Origin: Alphaproteobacteria bacterium
Lineage (GTDB): Bacteria; Pseudomonadota; Alphaproteobacteria; DSM-16000; Inquilinaceae
NCBI GenBank assembly: GCA_028284045.1
Contig: JANQSN010000019.1
Span: forward strand, 113,023 to 177,022
Length of the DNA stretch: 64,000 nt
Direction of reading: 5' to 3'
Positions 8,563 through 17,299 of the stretch are shown here, one piece after another. Position numbers and translations under genes: made by a program. Under the pieces are notes generated by a model. The model saw only the letters and a list, made by a program, of their open reading frames with translations. It was not told where the DNA came from and made no database searches. Position 1 is the stretch's first letter. Each line of letters starts with the position of its first letter.

Positions 8563-9108
8563 ATGCTCCGCACCCGCGTTCCGGATGTTCGTTTCCAGAC
8601 CCGCGTGCGCAACGACGCGCTGGGCGGCCCCAACCCGTTCGAGTGGAAGACGCTCAACACCGACGACATCTTCAAGGGCAAGAATGTCATCGTTTTCGCC
8701 TTGCCGGGCGCCTTCACCCCAACCTGCTCGTCGACGCATCTGCCGCGCTACGAGGCGCTGTACGACGCGTTCGTGGCCGAAGGCGTCGACCAGGTCGTCT
8801 GCCTGTCGGTCAACGACGCCTTCGTCATGTACCAATGGGGCAAGGCGCAAGGGGCGGAGAAGGTGTTCCTGCTGCCCGACGGCAATGGCGAGTTCAGCCG
8901 CAAGATGGGCATGCTGGTGGACAAGTCCAACCTCGGCTTCGGCATGCGGAGCTGGCGGTACGCGATGTATGTCGAGGACGGCGAGATCCGCAAACTGTTC
9001 AGTGAGGCGGAACTGTCGGACAATTGCCCGACGGACCCGTTCGAGGTTTCGGATGCCGACACGATGCTGTCCTATCTCAAGTCGCGCAATCAGCCGGCGG
9101 CGGCCTGA
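8563..9108 (+). CDS. Peroxiredoxin, Prx5-like
   Basis: A 181-residue thiol peroxidase. The peroxidatic cysteine Cys55 sits in [14 protein letters not shown] (residues 48-61). A second conserved cysteine occurs in [12 protein letters not shown] (Cys80), and Cys155 lies in DNCPTDPFE. This pattern is the AhpE/Prx5 group that reduces hydrogen peroxide and alkyl hydroperoxides using glutathione or glutaredoxin. GAGGAGATCCCG precedes the ATG, a good ribosome site. It stands alone between divergent rhomboid and the downstream DUF1848 gene, 36 bases away. No OxyR-type site was recognised. Confidence 0.92.
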   Translation: MLRTRVPDVRFQTRVRNDALGGPNPFEWKTLNTDDIFKGKNVIVFALPGAFTPTCSSTHLPRYEALYDAFVAEGVDQVVCLSVNDAFVMYQWGKAQGAEKVFLLPDGNGEFSRKMGMLVDKSNLGFGMRSWRYAMYVEDGEIRKLFSEAELSDNCPTDPFEVSDADTMLSYLKSRNQPAAA

Positions 9109-9144
9109 TCGCAAGACGTCTCGCGGGGCTGGCGGGGACGGCCG

Positions 9145-10020
9145 GTGATCGTCTCCGCCAGCTACCGCACGGACATCCCGGCCTATCACGGCGACTGGTT
9201 CCGCCGCCGGCTGGCAGCGGGCTTCGCCATGGTGGCCAACCCCTATGGCGGGGGGCCGAGCCGCGTGGCGCTCGACGGTGCGTCGGTCGACGGCTTCGTC
9301 TTCTGGACCCGCAATCCCCGCCCCTTCGCCGCCGCGCTCGCCGAGGTGCGGGCGCAGGCCACGCCCTTCGTAGTGCAGTTGACGGTCACCGGCTATCCCC
9401 GCGCGCTGGAGCCATCGGTGCTGGCGACGGGCGAGGCGGTCGAGGCGGGGCACGCCGTCGCCGCCGCCTACGGTACGGCCGCGCTGGTCTGGCGCTACGA
9501 CCCGATCGTGCTGTCGGACCTGATGCCGCCCGCCTGGCATCGCCGCCGCTTCGCCGAACTGGCGGCGGGCCTCGCCGGTGCGACGGACGAGGTGGTGGTC
9601 TCCTTCGTCGAGCCCTATGCCAAGACCCGCCGCCATATGGCCGCGGCGGCGCGCGCCCACGGCTTCGACTGGCAGGCCGACCCGCCGGCGGCCACGCGCC
9701 GGGCGCTGGCCACGGACCTCGCAGCGATCGCCGCGGCGCAGGGCATTCGGCTGACGCTGTGCACCCAGCCGGGACTGGCCGGGCCGGACCTGCCGGCCGC
9801 CCGCTGCGTCGACGCCGACCGGCTCGCCCGCGTCGCCGGCCGGCCGGTCGCCGCACCGGCCAAGGGCAACCGGCCGGGCTGCCTGTGCCACCGCTCCCGC
9901 GATATCGGCGCCTACGACACCTGCGCCCAGGGCTGCGTCTATTGCTATGCCGTGGGCAACCGCCCGCGCGCCCGCGCCGCCGTCGCCCACCAGGACCCGG
10001 CGGCGGAGCGGCTGGGCTGA
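9145..10020 (+). CDS. DUF1848 family protein with cysteine-rich C-terminus
   Basis: A 291-residue protein starting with GTG and MIVSASYRTDIPAYHGDWF, the hallmark of DUF1848 (PF08902). The early part also contains VDGFVFWTRNPRPF and LTVTGYPRALEP. The last 50 residues have CLC, then SRDIGAYDTC and GCVYCYAV. This gives five closely spaced cysteines, ending in a CxxxCxxC arrangement like a radical-SAM or other iron-sulfur ligand set. Function is not established. The cysteine pattern and the (beta/alpha)-like segments suggest a radical-SAM relative with the cluster motif at the wrong (C-terminal) end. It lies 36 bases after the peroxiredoxin gene, perhaps co-transcribed. Confidence 0.85.
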   Translation: MIVSASYRTDIPAYHGDWFRRRLAAGFAMVANPYGGGPSRVALDGASVDGFVFWTRNPRPFAAALAEVRAQATPFVVQLTVTGYPRALEPSVLATGEAVEAGHAVAAAYGTAALVWRYDPIVLSDLMPPAWHRRRFAELAAGLAGATDEVVVSFVEPYAKTRRHMAAAARAHGFDWQADPPAATRRALATDLAAIAAAQGIRLTLCTQPGLAGPDLPAARCVDADRLARVAGRPVAAPAKGNRPGCLCHRSRDIGAYDTCAQGCVYCYAVGNRPRARAAVAHQDPAAERLG

Positions 10021-10029
10021 CCGGCGGGC

Positions 10030-10773
10030 CTAACCCGAAGAGTTGGTCACCGATGGCGAGGGCGGCAGCGGATCGGTCAGGGTCGCCAGGGCGCGCGAGC
10101 GGAATTCCCGGCGGTACAGCACCCGGATGACCAGCGCCGTGGCGACGATCAGCGCCGCCGGGTGCAGGAACCAGGCCAGCGCCGCCAAGGCGAAGAAGTA
10201 GGCGCGCAGGCCCCGGTTCGTGTGATGGGCGACCAGCGTCATCATCCGGGCGATGCGCTCGGCATGAGTCTCCGCCGCCGCGGTCCACGCACCGGTGACC
10301 AGCGGCCCGGCGCCCACCAGGATCGAGGCATAGTTCGACAGCCGGAAGGCCCAGGCGAACTTGAAGAACGCGTAGATGAAGATGGCGATCAGCAGGAGCA
10401 CCTTCAGCTCCCACACCCCCAACGGCGTGTCCGGCACGAAGGCCAGCGCGTCCATCGCCCGGATCGCCTGCTCGCCCGCGCCCAACAGGGCGACCAGGCC
10501 GCCGACGATCAGGATGGCGGTGGAGGCGAACAGGCTGATGCCGGACAGGAAGTTGCTGACCATGGCGGTGTCGGCGATGCGCACCTCGCGCGTCAGGATC
10601 GACCGCGACCAGTCCCGCCGGAACTTGTTCATCCGCCGGGTCACGCTGCGCTCGGCCAGTCGGCTGGTGTCTGCCACCCAGGTATAGGACACCCAGGCGG
10701 CGACGAAGACGGCGAAGGCGATGGCGTCGAACGCGCTCAGCCCGCCCAGCACCGCCAGGTCGGGACCGCTCAC
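10030..10773 (-). CDS. DUF599 family membrane protein
   Basis: A 247-residue protein with about four hydrophobic segments (near residues 12-32, 75-97, 120-140 and 190-215). The blocks RRMNKFRRDWSRSI and LKVLLLIAIFIYAFFKFAWAFRLSNY match the DUF599 family (PF04654), whose function is unknown. Start is a GTG at 10773. The C-terminus is proline/serine rich. It is convergent with the DUF1848 gene (9-base gap) and lies 49 bases downstream of tamB on the same strand, so read-through from tamB is possible. Confidence 0.85.
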   Translation of the reverse strand: MSGPDLAVLGGLSAFDAIAFAVFVAAWVSYTWVADTSRLAERSVTRRMNKFRRDWSRSILTREVRIADTAMVSNFLSGISLFASTAILIVGGLVALLGAGEQAIRAMDALAFVPDTPLGVWELKVLLLIAIFIYAFFKFAWAFRLSNYASILVGAGPLVTGAWTAAAETHAERIARMMTLVAHHTNRGLRAYFFALAALAWFLHPAALIVATALVIRVLYRREFRSRALATLTDPLPPSPSVTNSSG

Positions 10774-10822
10774 CGCCGCACCGCCTGATGTCGCCTGAGG
10801 GCCGGCGCGGCGCCGCGCGCGC

Positions 10823-13800
10823 TCAATAGTCCCACTGCATGTTCACGCCGATGCGCCCGGCGCTGTCGGCCCCGACATCGCTTTCCACGGTGATGTTGTC
10901 GGTGATCTCCACCTCCACCGTGACCCGGCTCGACTCCGCGCCCAACCCCTGCTCCACCCCGACGAACACCCCGTCGGCGACATAGCTGCCGGCGTTGATG
11001 GTGGTGCTTTCCAGGTCGTCGTCGCCCGCCTCGACGTCCAGCCGGTCGAGCCCCACCGCATCGCGCACGCCGCCCAACACGTCCGGGCCGCCGCCGCCGA
11101 CGCCGGTCAGCGCCGCCACCTGCTGGGCCAGCAGCACCGCCTCGAACGCCGTCAGCGATCCGGTCGGCTTCTCGAACAGGATGCGCGCGAAGATCTCGTC
11201 GGTCGGCAGCTCCGGCACGGACTCGAAGGCGATCTGCGGATCGTCGGCGCGGCCGGTGATGATGATCTGCGCCACCGCATCCTCCAGATCGGTGCGGGCG
11301 ACGAAGCGCAGTTCCGGCGTCATCGAGCCGTCGGCCGGCAGCGTCACCGCCCCTTCGACGAAGTCGAAGCGGCGGCCCAGCGCATCGAGAATGCCGCGGC
11401 GCAAGGTGAAGGCGCCGGTGACCTGCGGATCGGCGGAGGTGCCGGCGACGGCGATCCGGCCGCCGACTTCCGCGTCCAGTCCGCGGCCGCGCACGAACAC
11501 CCTCTGCGGGGCGTCCACGGTGATGTCCAGACCGGCGACGAAACCCCCGCCGGGCGACGGCGCGTCTTCGACCCGCGTCGGCGGGCGGCGCGCGGCCAAC
11601 TCGGGCGGCAGGTTGATCTCCTCCACCGCCAGGTCCGGGACCGACGGCGGCAGCGTCTCCGGCAACCGGATCTCCGCCTGGGGGATCACCAACCGGCCGA
11701 CCACCCTTGGCGCACGCGCCAAGGGACCGGTCACGCCCAGAGTGCCCGACAGATCGACCGTGGCGATGTCGCTGGCGATCACCAGCGCCTCGTCGAAGGC
11801 GATCTCGAATTCGCCGGGAAAGCCGGCGGCCGGATCGGCCGTCAGCGACCCGCTGCCGCCCAGCGTGCCGCCATCGGCGGTGCGTGCCGAGAACCGGGTC
11901 AGCGTCAGCGCGCGGTCCCGTCCTTCCAGCGTCATCGCGATGTCGTTGAGCGCGATGCCGATCAGCGGGTTGACCAGCCGGCCGCCGGCAAGCGCAGCGC
12001 TACCGGCCAGGGTCGGCTGATCGAGCGTGCCGCCGGCGCTGAGTGCGACGGTCAGCGCCCCGCCGATCTGCGTGCCGCCGCCGGCCAGCAGCGGATTGAA
12101 CCGGGCGATGTCGAGCCGACCATCGACGCTGCCCGCCAGCCCGGCCGCCCCGTCGATGCGCGGCAGACCCGTCGACGGATCGGCCGGCGCGTCGATCGCG
12201 GCCGAAACGGCGACCGTGCCGTCGGCCAAGCCGCCCAACAGCGCGTCGGCCGACAGGCGCCCGCCCTGCCAGGCCACCGCCAGGCTGTGGTCGGCCGGCG
12301 GCAGCCCGGCCCGGCGGATCGCCGCCGCGCTGGCCCCGGTGACGTCGACGGAGAGGGTTGCCGCCGGGGCGGCCCGGGTACCGGTCAGCCGCGCGGCGGC
12401 ATCAAACTGCCCCTGCAAGCCGAGATCGGGCGCCAGACCGTCGGCCAGCGCCAGCGGCAGGGCCTCGACGGTCGCGGTCAGGTCGAGGGTGCCGCCGTAA
12501 CGCCCGTCGACCCGCAGGGTGCCGCCCCGCGTGCCGTCGCCGAGGCTCAGCGCCAATCCGTCGATCGCGATATCCGCCCCTTCGGCGCGCACCGTCGCCG
12601 GCCCGGCCAGCGCGGCCTGCAGCCCCACGGCCCGCCCGCTCAGCCGGTCGAGCGCCACCGTCACCCCGGCGGCGTCCAAGCCGATCCGCGCCGCCGCCTC
12701 CAGATCGGTCGGCTCCTCGGCCACCGTTCCCGACGCCGCCACGGTGAGATCCAGCGCGGCGGCATCGCCGGTGGCCGTGATGGCCAGCCGGTCGAGCGCC
12801 GCACCCCCCGCCGACACCGCGCGCGCCGTCACCGCTGCGTCGACACCGGGCGTGCCGGTCAGGTCGCTCAGCGCCGCCGTCACCTCTGCGAAGCCGGCCG
12901 TCACCTGGTCGGTGAGCCCGGCCCCGGCCAGCGTGGCGGCCAGCCGCGCATCCTGGCGCGCGCCCGTCGCACTGAGGTCGAGGTCGAATTCCAGGCCACC
13001 GGTCAGCGGCTGCCCGGCCAGCGCCGCGAAGTCGGCGAGGCGGGCCACCCGACCCGCCAGCCCGCCCTCGACCGTGCCGGCGGCGGGATCGAGCCGTATG
13101 GCCCCGTCCAGCGAGAGGCTGGCCAGCGTTGCCGTCAGGTCGTCCACCGCCAGCCCGCCTTGCGCGTCCAGCGCCAGGGCCGCAGCGAGGTCGACCGGCA
13201 GCCCCGCCACCGTCGCCGCCAGGGTGACCGCCGCAGCGGGCGCGGACAGGACGGCGCCGGCCTCCGCCCGCAACGTCGCCGCCGGCACCGACTGGCCGCC
13301 CAGCACCGCGTCGCTGAGCGCTAGCTCGACCAGCGCCGCGGGATCGCCGAGCGGACCCGACAGGGTCGCGTCCAGCACCGCCCGACCGGCCAAAGCCGGA
13401 TCGATGCGCGAGAGGTCGTCGATGGTCGCCGTCACCGTGGCGTCGAGATCGCCGGCGGTCGTCGCGTCGCCCTCGCCCGCTATCGTCAGGCCGGCCGCCT
13501 CCAGCGACAGGTCGGCGACGCGAACCGCGCCATCGATCGTGCGGGTCAGGCGCACGGTCAGCACCGGGGCGCCGCCGGCCAGACCGTCGACGGCATCGAT
13601 GCCGGTGGCCAGCCCGGTCGGCCGCACGGCGAGATCGACGGTCGCCGCGTCGGGCGACCAGACCGCATCCACCATGGCCGTCGCCGCGCCCGACAGCGCC
13701 AAGCCGGCCAGATCGGCGAAGGCGTCGAGCCGCGGCAGCGTCAGCGCCAACGTGGCACCGCCATCCGCGCCCCAGCCGCCGACGGTCCCCGCCGCCGTGA

Positions 13801-15202
13801 TCTCTGCCGCCGGCAGCGTCACCGCGAGTTGGTCCATCTGGACATCGCCGTCGAGGCCGACCCGGCCGGCAAGGTCGACCGTCAGCGGCGCGGCGCCCAG
13901 CAGGTCTTGGGCCGCCGGCTCGCCGGGATCGACACCCTCGGCCCGCGCGCTGGCGGTGACCGCGACGCGGGTGTCGGGCGCCGTCATCGGGCCGTCGGGC
14001 GCCAGCGTCGCACCCAGCGATAGCGCGTCGGCTGCCACGCCCCCGGCCGACACGGCCGAGGCGGCAAGGTCCAACGTGACCGTCGGCGCCTCTGCCGAGC
14101 CCTCGACCCGGGCGGTCAGCGCCAGCGTCTCCCAATCCGCGCCGCCCGTCAGGCCGGCGAGCCGCTCAGCCGCGCCCGCCTGGAATTGCCAAGCGAGGTC
14201 GAGCGCCTGCGTGTCGGTGTCGACCTGTCCCTCGCCGGTCAGGCGGCCGAAGGCGCCGGCGATCTCCGCCTGCTGCAGGCGGATCGGACCGTCGCCCGCC
14301 AGGATCGCGGTTACGTCGAGGTCGATACCCCCCGCGGACAGCGCCCGCAGCGCCGCCCCCTCCAGAAAGGCATCCGGCACCACCCGGCCGTCCAGCGTCA
14401 GGCGCCGCGCGTCATCCTCGACCCGGCTGAGCGCAAGGGTGGCATCGGCCGACAGGTCCGGACCGGCCGCCAAGGCGAGATCGGCGGCGAAATCGTCCAG
14501 CGTGCCGGTACCCGCCAGGTCGAGCGTGACGGCCGGCGCGCCCGGCAGCCCGGCCAGCCGGGCGATCATGCCGCCCGGCGGCTCCGCCACAGCGATGTCC
14601 AGCGCAATCTCCCCACCCTCCGGCCGGAAGGCGGCCGACGCCCGGATCGTGCCGGCATTGCCGTCGGTGCGCGCGATGTCGAGGTCGAGCGACAGGCCTT
14701 CCGCCGGCCGACCCAGCCGACCGGCGGCGGAAACCGTCGCCGCCGCCCGCTCGCCGATCAGCGCCTCGCCCAGCACCAGGGTGTCGACGGCCAAGCGCTC
14801 CAAGACGATGTCGACGGGCAGGTCGGGGAAGGCCGGCGGCCCGGTGTCCGGCGCCGGTTCGGCCGCCGGCAGCGGCGCGCGCAGCACCTCCAACCGCCCG
14901 GCCTCGACCGCCTCGATGCGCAGCGTGCGGCGGATCAGCGCCCCCGGCGCCCAGGCGATGCGGGCGGTGTCCGCGCGCAGCCACTCGCCGTCCTCATCGG
15001 CGATCGCCAAGCCCTGCAGGCGCATGTCGAACGGCACCAGGCCGGCAATGGCGTCGAGCCGTAGGCCCGGCACTTGGTCGACCGCCAGGTCGCGCAGCAT
15101 CGCGCGGCCGGCATCGGTCTGCACCCAGGCGAAGCCGGCACCGACCACCACGACGATCAGGGCGACCAGCCCCAGCAGCAGGCGAAGGGTCCATCGCAGC
15201 AT
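10823..15202 (-). CDS. tamB: Translocation and assembly module protein TamB
   Basis: A 1459-residue envelope protein, close to the usual TamB length. It has one N-terminal signal anchor (residues about 5-28) and a long run of repetitive beta-strand segments rich in alanine, leucine, aspartate and glycine. The conserved DUF490/TamB domain is at the C-terminus, ending RIGVNMQWDY. TamB spans the periplasm as a hydrophobic-groove bridge and works in outer-membrane protein assembly and phospholipid movement, usually with TamA. The ATG at 15202 opens the signal anchor; upstream open frame is ignored. No tamA gene is adjacent (cobF lies upstream, divergent), which differs from the common tamA-tamB pair. 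A very long antisense open frame inside this gene is a codon-bias artefact. Confidence 0.93.
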   Translation of the reverse strand: MLRWTLRLLLGLVALIVVVVGAGFAWVQTDAGRAMLRDLAVDQVPGLRLDAIAGLVPFDMRLQGLAIADEDGEWLRADTARIAWAPGALIRRTLRIEAVEAGRLEVLRAPLPAAEPAPDTGPPAFPDLPVDIVLERLAVDTLVLGEALIGERAAATVSAAGRLGRPAEGLSLDLDIARTDGNAGTIRASAAFRPEGGEIALDIAVAEPPGGMIARLAGLPGAPAVTLDLAGTGTLDDFAADLALAAGPDLSADATLALSRVEDDARRLTLDGRVVPDAFLEGAALRALSAGGIDLDVTAILAGDGPIRLQQAEIAGAFGRLTGEGQVDTDTQALDLAWQFQAGAAERLAGLTGGADWETLALTARVEGSAEAPTVTLDLAASAVSAGGVAADALSLGATLAPDGPMTAPDTRVAVTASARAEGVDPGEPAAQDLLGAAPLTVDLAGRVGLDGDVQMDQLAVTLPAAEITAAGTVGGWGADGGATLALTLPRLDAFADLAGLALSGAATAMVDAVWSPDAATVDLAVRPTGLATGIDAVDGLAGGAPVLTVRLTRTIDGAVRVADLSLEAAGLTIAGEGDATTAGDLDATVTATIDDLSRIDPALAGRAVLDATLSGPLGDPAALVELALSDAVLGGQSVPAATLRAEAGAVLSAPAAAVTLAATVAGLPVDLAAALALDAQGGLAVDDLTATLASLSLDGAIRLDPAAGTVEGGLAGRVARLADFAALAGQPLTGGLEFDLDLSATGARQDARLAATLAGAGLTDQVTAGFAEVTAALSDLTGTPGVDAAVTARAVSAGGAALDRLAITATGDAAALDLTVAASGTVAEEPTDLEAAARIGLDAAGVTVALDRLSGRAVGLQAALAGPATVRAEGADIAIDGLALSLGDGTRGGTLRVDGRYGGTLDLTATVEALPLALADGLAPDLGLQGQFDAAARLTGTRAAPAATLSVDVTGASAAAIRRAGLPPADHSLAVAWQGGRLSADALLGGLADGTVAVSAAIDAPADPSTGLPRIDGAAGLAGSVDGRLDIARFNPLLAGGGTQIGGALTVALSAGGTLDQPTLAGSAALAGGRLVNPLIGIALNDIAMTLEGRDRALTLTRFSARTADGGTLGGSGSLTADPAAGFPGEFEIAFDEALVIASDIATVDLSGTLGVTGPLARAPRVVGRLVIPQAEIRLPETLPPSVPDLAVEEINLPPELAARRPPTRVEDAPSPGGGFVAGLDITVDAPQRVFVRGRGLDAEVGGRIAVAGTSADPQVTGAFTLRRGILDALGRRFDFVEGAVTLPADGSMTPELRFVARTDLEDAVAQIIITGRADDPQIAFESVPELPTDEIFARILFEKPTGSLTAFEAVLLAQQVAALTGVGGGGPDVLGGVRDAVGLDRLDVEAGDDDLESTTINAGSYVADGVFVGVEQGLGAESSRVTVEVEITDNITVESDVGADSAGRIGVNMQWDY

Positions 15203-15303
15203 GGGAACGTGATAGCAGGATTGCCGGCGCCCGTCGCGCGTGGCGACACAACCCGAGCCGCCGGTTGCAAGAGAAGGACCGTATCCGCCATGACGCCTCA
15301 GCC

Positions 15304-16059
15304 ATGAAGACCGTGCTGCTGATCGGCATCGGCGCCGGGCATCCGGACCAGGTGACGCTGCAGGCCATCCAGGCGATACAGCGAACGGATGTCTTCTTCG
15401 TGCTGGAGAAGGCCGGCGCCGGCAAGGACACCCTGACCGCCGCCCGCCACGCCATCCTGGGCGCGGCCCGACCGGACGCCGGCTACCGCCTAGCGACGGC
15501 CGTGAGCCCCGAGCGGCGGATCGACGACGGCGCCTACCAGGCCAGCATCGACGGCTGGCGCGGGGCACGCACCGCCGTGCTGGCAGAGCTGATCGAGACC
15601 GGCATGCGCGACGGCGAGACCGCCGGCATCCTCGTCTGGGGCGACCCTTGCCTCTACGACGGCACCATCCAGTCGCTGCACGAACTGATCGCCGCGGGTG
15701 CCGACCTGGCATTCGAGGTGGTGCCGGGCATCAGCAGCGTGCAGGCCCTAACCGCCGCCCACCGCGTGGTGCTGAACCGCGTCGGCGAGGCCATCGCCAT
15801 CACAACCGCCCGCCAGCTCGCCCGTCTGAACGCGGCCGACATCACCAACATGGTCGTGATGCTCGATGGCCGCGCCGCCTTCACCCGCTTCAGCGACAGC
15901 GATCTTGAGATCTATTGGGGCGCCTATCTCGGCACCGCCGACGAGATCCTGGTGGCCGGCCCCTTGCGCGACCGCGCCGACGAGATCGCGCAAATGATCG
16001 ACGAGGCCCGCACCCGCCACGGCTGGATCATGGATACGTATCTGTTGCGGCGGGGGTGA
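15304..16059 (+). CDS. cobF: Precorrin-6A synthase (deacetylating)
   Basis: A 251-residue S-adenosylmethionine-dependent tetrapyrrole methylase. The N-terminus LLIGIGAGHPDQVTLQAI carries the glycine-rich family motif, and VPGISSVQALTAAHR is the second family motif. The paired features GWRGARTAVL and LVWGDPCLYDGT are typical of CobF, which methylates C-1 of precorrin-5 and removes the acetyl group in the aerobic cobalamin pathway. The start at 15304 is preferred over an in-frame ATG 39 bases earlier because family members begin at KTVLLIGIG. No other cob genes and no cobalamin riboswitch were recognised nearby, so it appears isolated. Confidence 0.9.
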   Translation: MKTVLLIGIGAGHPDQVTLQAIQAIQRTDVFFVLEKAGAGKDTLTAARHAILGAARPDAGYRLATAVSPERRIDDGAYQASIDGWRGARTAVLAELIETGMRDGETAGILVWGDPCLYDGTIQSLHELIAAGADLAFEVVPGISSVQALTAAHRVVLNRVGEAIAITTARQLARLNAADITNMVVMLDGRAAFTRFSDSDLEIYWGAYLGTADEILVAGPLRDRADEIAQMIDEARTRHGWIMDTYLLRRG

Positions 16060-16119
16060 GGGGTTTCCAGCAGATCAGCGTCTTCTGGTGCCGCTGTGAC
16101 CGAGTGACCTGTGCCGCCG

Positions 16120-16341
16120 TCACTCCGTGAACCGCGCGTCCAGCCTGTCGAGCAAAGCCAGCCCAACGCGTGCGTCGCCGCGGGCAGCACGGGCTAGGAA
16201 CCGGGCCTCGACGTCGGCCTCGGCCAGAGCACGGGTCGAGAATTCCTCGAACATCTTGTTGAGGCTGATGCCGCGTCGGGCCGCAAGCGCCTTCAGCCGC
16301 TCATGCTGATCGCTTGGTAGACGGATAGTCAACGTCGCCAT
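16120..16341 (-). CDS. Ribbon-helix-helix antitoxin (putative)
   Basis: A 73-residue protein. Residues 1-44 (TLTIRLPSDQHERLKALAARRGISLNKMFEE) have the beta-strand, helix, helix pattern of a ribbon-helix-helix DNA-binding domain. The remainder is an acidic/alanine-rich tail that would bind a toxin. It follows the PIN-domain gene by 2 bases on the same strand, so the pair looks like a type II toxin-antitoxin operon with the toxin gene first. RHH antitoxins normally repress their own promoter. A HicB-like label is possible but not demonstrated. Confidence 0.8.
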   Translation of the reverse strand: MATLTIRLPSDQHERLKALAARRGISLNKMFEEFSTRALAEADVEARFLARAARGDARVGLALLDRLDARFTE

Positions 16342-16343
16342 CG

Positions 16344-16781
16344 TCAGCTTCCCTCACTCGCGAATGCGGCTGCGAATTCGGCAGGGCCGACGATCCGCAG
16401 CTTTGGAAACAGCAACTCACCGGACACCAGATCGGCCTTGTTTCCGGTTACGATCCACTGCGCGTTCCCGGCCAACGCGAGCTCGACCAGATGATTGTCC
16501 GCCTCGTCCCGCAGATTGGGGCGCCACAGGAAGTGGATCGCTACCCAGCGGCAAACCGACATATAGGCATCCAGTAGCTGCCAGCGTTCGGCCTCCATCA
16601 GGGCAGCGCGGCGGAACAGGTCCTGCCTCGACAGCGCATCCTCATGCTCGGCATAGAGCGCATTGCCCATGAGGGGGCAGACGGTCCCGTTCAAGCAGAC
16701 CCTCAGAACCTGCCGCGGCGCAGTATCCGCCTTCAAGATCGCGGAAACGAAGACACTGGTATCAACGACAACCGATTCCAT
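16344..16781 (-). CDS. PIN-domain toxin (putative RNase)
   Basis: A 145-residue protein of the PIN_3-like toxin-component family. The acidic metal-binding residues are visible: Asp7 in VVVDTSVFVSAIL, Glu45 in YAEHEDAL, Asp92/Asp95 in RDEADNHLVELA and Asp117 in GNKADL. PIN toxins cut RNA, often tRNA or mRNA. The start ATG at 16781 lies just past an inverted repeat that may be the operator. The neighbouring ribbon-helix-helix gene would encode the antitoxin. The open frame extends upstream to 16871, but those residues read through the palindrome and are not family-like. Confidence 0.85.
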   Translation of the reverse strand: MESVVVDTSVFVSAILKADTAPRQVLRVCLNGTVCPLMGNALYAEHEDALSRQDLFRRAALMEAERWQLLDAYMSVCRWVAIHFLWRPNLRDEADNHLVELALAGNAQWIVTGNKADLVSGELLFPKLRIVGPAEFAAAFASEGS

Positions 16782-16787
16782 ATGGGA

Positions 16788-16807
16788 TGATAGCGTATAT
16801 GCTATCA
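16788..16807. promoter_or_regulatory. Inverted-repeat operator upstream of the PIN/RHH pair
   Basis: Seven-base arms TGATAGC and GCTATCA flank the six-base centre GTATAT. The element lies 6 bases before the PIN ATG. On the minus strand it contains TATA-rich sequence that could be a -10 region. Position and symmetry fit the site where a ribbon-helix-helix antitoxin represses its own operon. This is inference from layout. Confidence 0.55.
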
Positions 16808-16923
16808 GTCGGCAATCCGACGGTACCGGTGCACCAACCACTCGCCAGATGATCGGCCTAGCGATTGGCACCTTTGCAGAGGGTCTCGCTCGTAGGCGAA
16901 ACCCTCGCGCTGTCGCGCTCGGG

Positions 16924-16982
16924 AAACCTTCCTATCGACCGCCCACTGGGCGCTCGATTTCGCTTCGCGAACCGGAAGGTTT
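16924..16982. repeat. Long inverted repeat abutting the 3' end of tRNA-Val
   Basis: Nine-base outer arms AAACCTTCC (16924-16932) and GGAAGGTTT (16974-16982) enclose a second hairpin at 16934-16958 with 12-base arms (ATCGACCGCCCA and TGGGCGCTCGAT, one mismatch). In the transcribed direction of tRNA-Val (minus strand) it lies immediately after CCA. It might be a terminator or processing structure; there is no long T run. Confidence 0.6.
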
Positions 16983-17056
16983 GGTGGGCGCGGCTGGGAT
17001 TGAACCAGCGACCCCTGCCGTGTGAAGACAGTGCTCTCCCGCTGAGCTACGCGCCC
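16982..17056 (-). tRNA. tRNA-Val (anticodon CAC)
   Basis: On the minus strand the sequence folds as a cloverleaf. The acceptor GGGCGCG pairs with CGCGCCC. The D-loop region TAGCTCAGCGGGAGAGC is followed by the anticodon arm CTGTC-TTCACAC-GGCAG with anticodon CAC, and by a T-arm containing GGTTCAATCC. A genomically encoded CCA is at 16984-16982. It reads GTG codons. Confidence 0.95.
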
Positions 17057-17299
17057 GCACCGTCGGCGCGCTGGGCGCCGAGGCGAAGGCCGATCATGTA
17101 GGGCGGGCGGGCGAACACTGTCAAGCAAACCGGCCGGCAATTGCGCCCCTAGGTTGCCCAGCAAACGGGCGAACCCTCGCGGCTTTTTCGTTTACCGCGA
17201 CTTAACGACGATCTGCTGACATGGGGTCCGGCGGCACTCACTGCCTCCGCCGCCCGACCGGCGGGGCCGGGCGGGCCAACGGGCCTGGGACGAACGATC

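Noticed and set aside
12519..15212. An 897-residue open frame on the plus strand opposite tamB
   Set aside because: It is serine/alanine/proline/arginine rich with no domain, and mirrors the GC-biased third positions of tamB, whose protein has a signal anchor and the TamB C-terminus.
15203..15303. Possible cobalamin riboswitch before cobF
   Set aside because: The gap is only 101 bases and lacks a recognisable B12-box (GCCACTG-like) sequence.
16663..17025. Open frame ending GLVGAAGIEPATPAV
   Set aside because: Its tail is simply antisense of tRNA-Val, and it runs opposite the PIN gene start; no domain.
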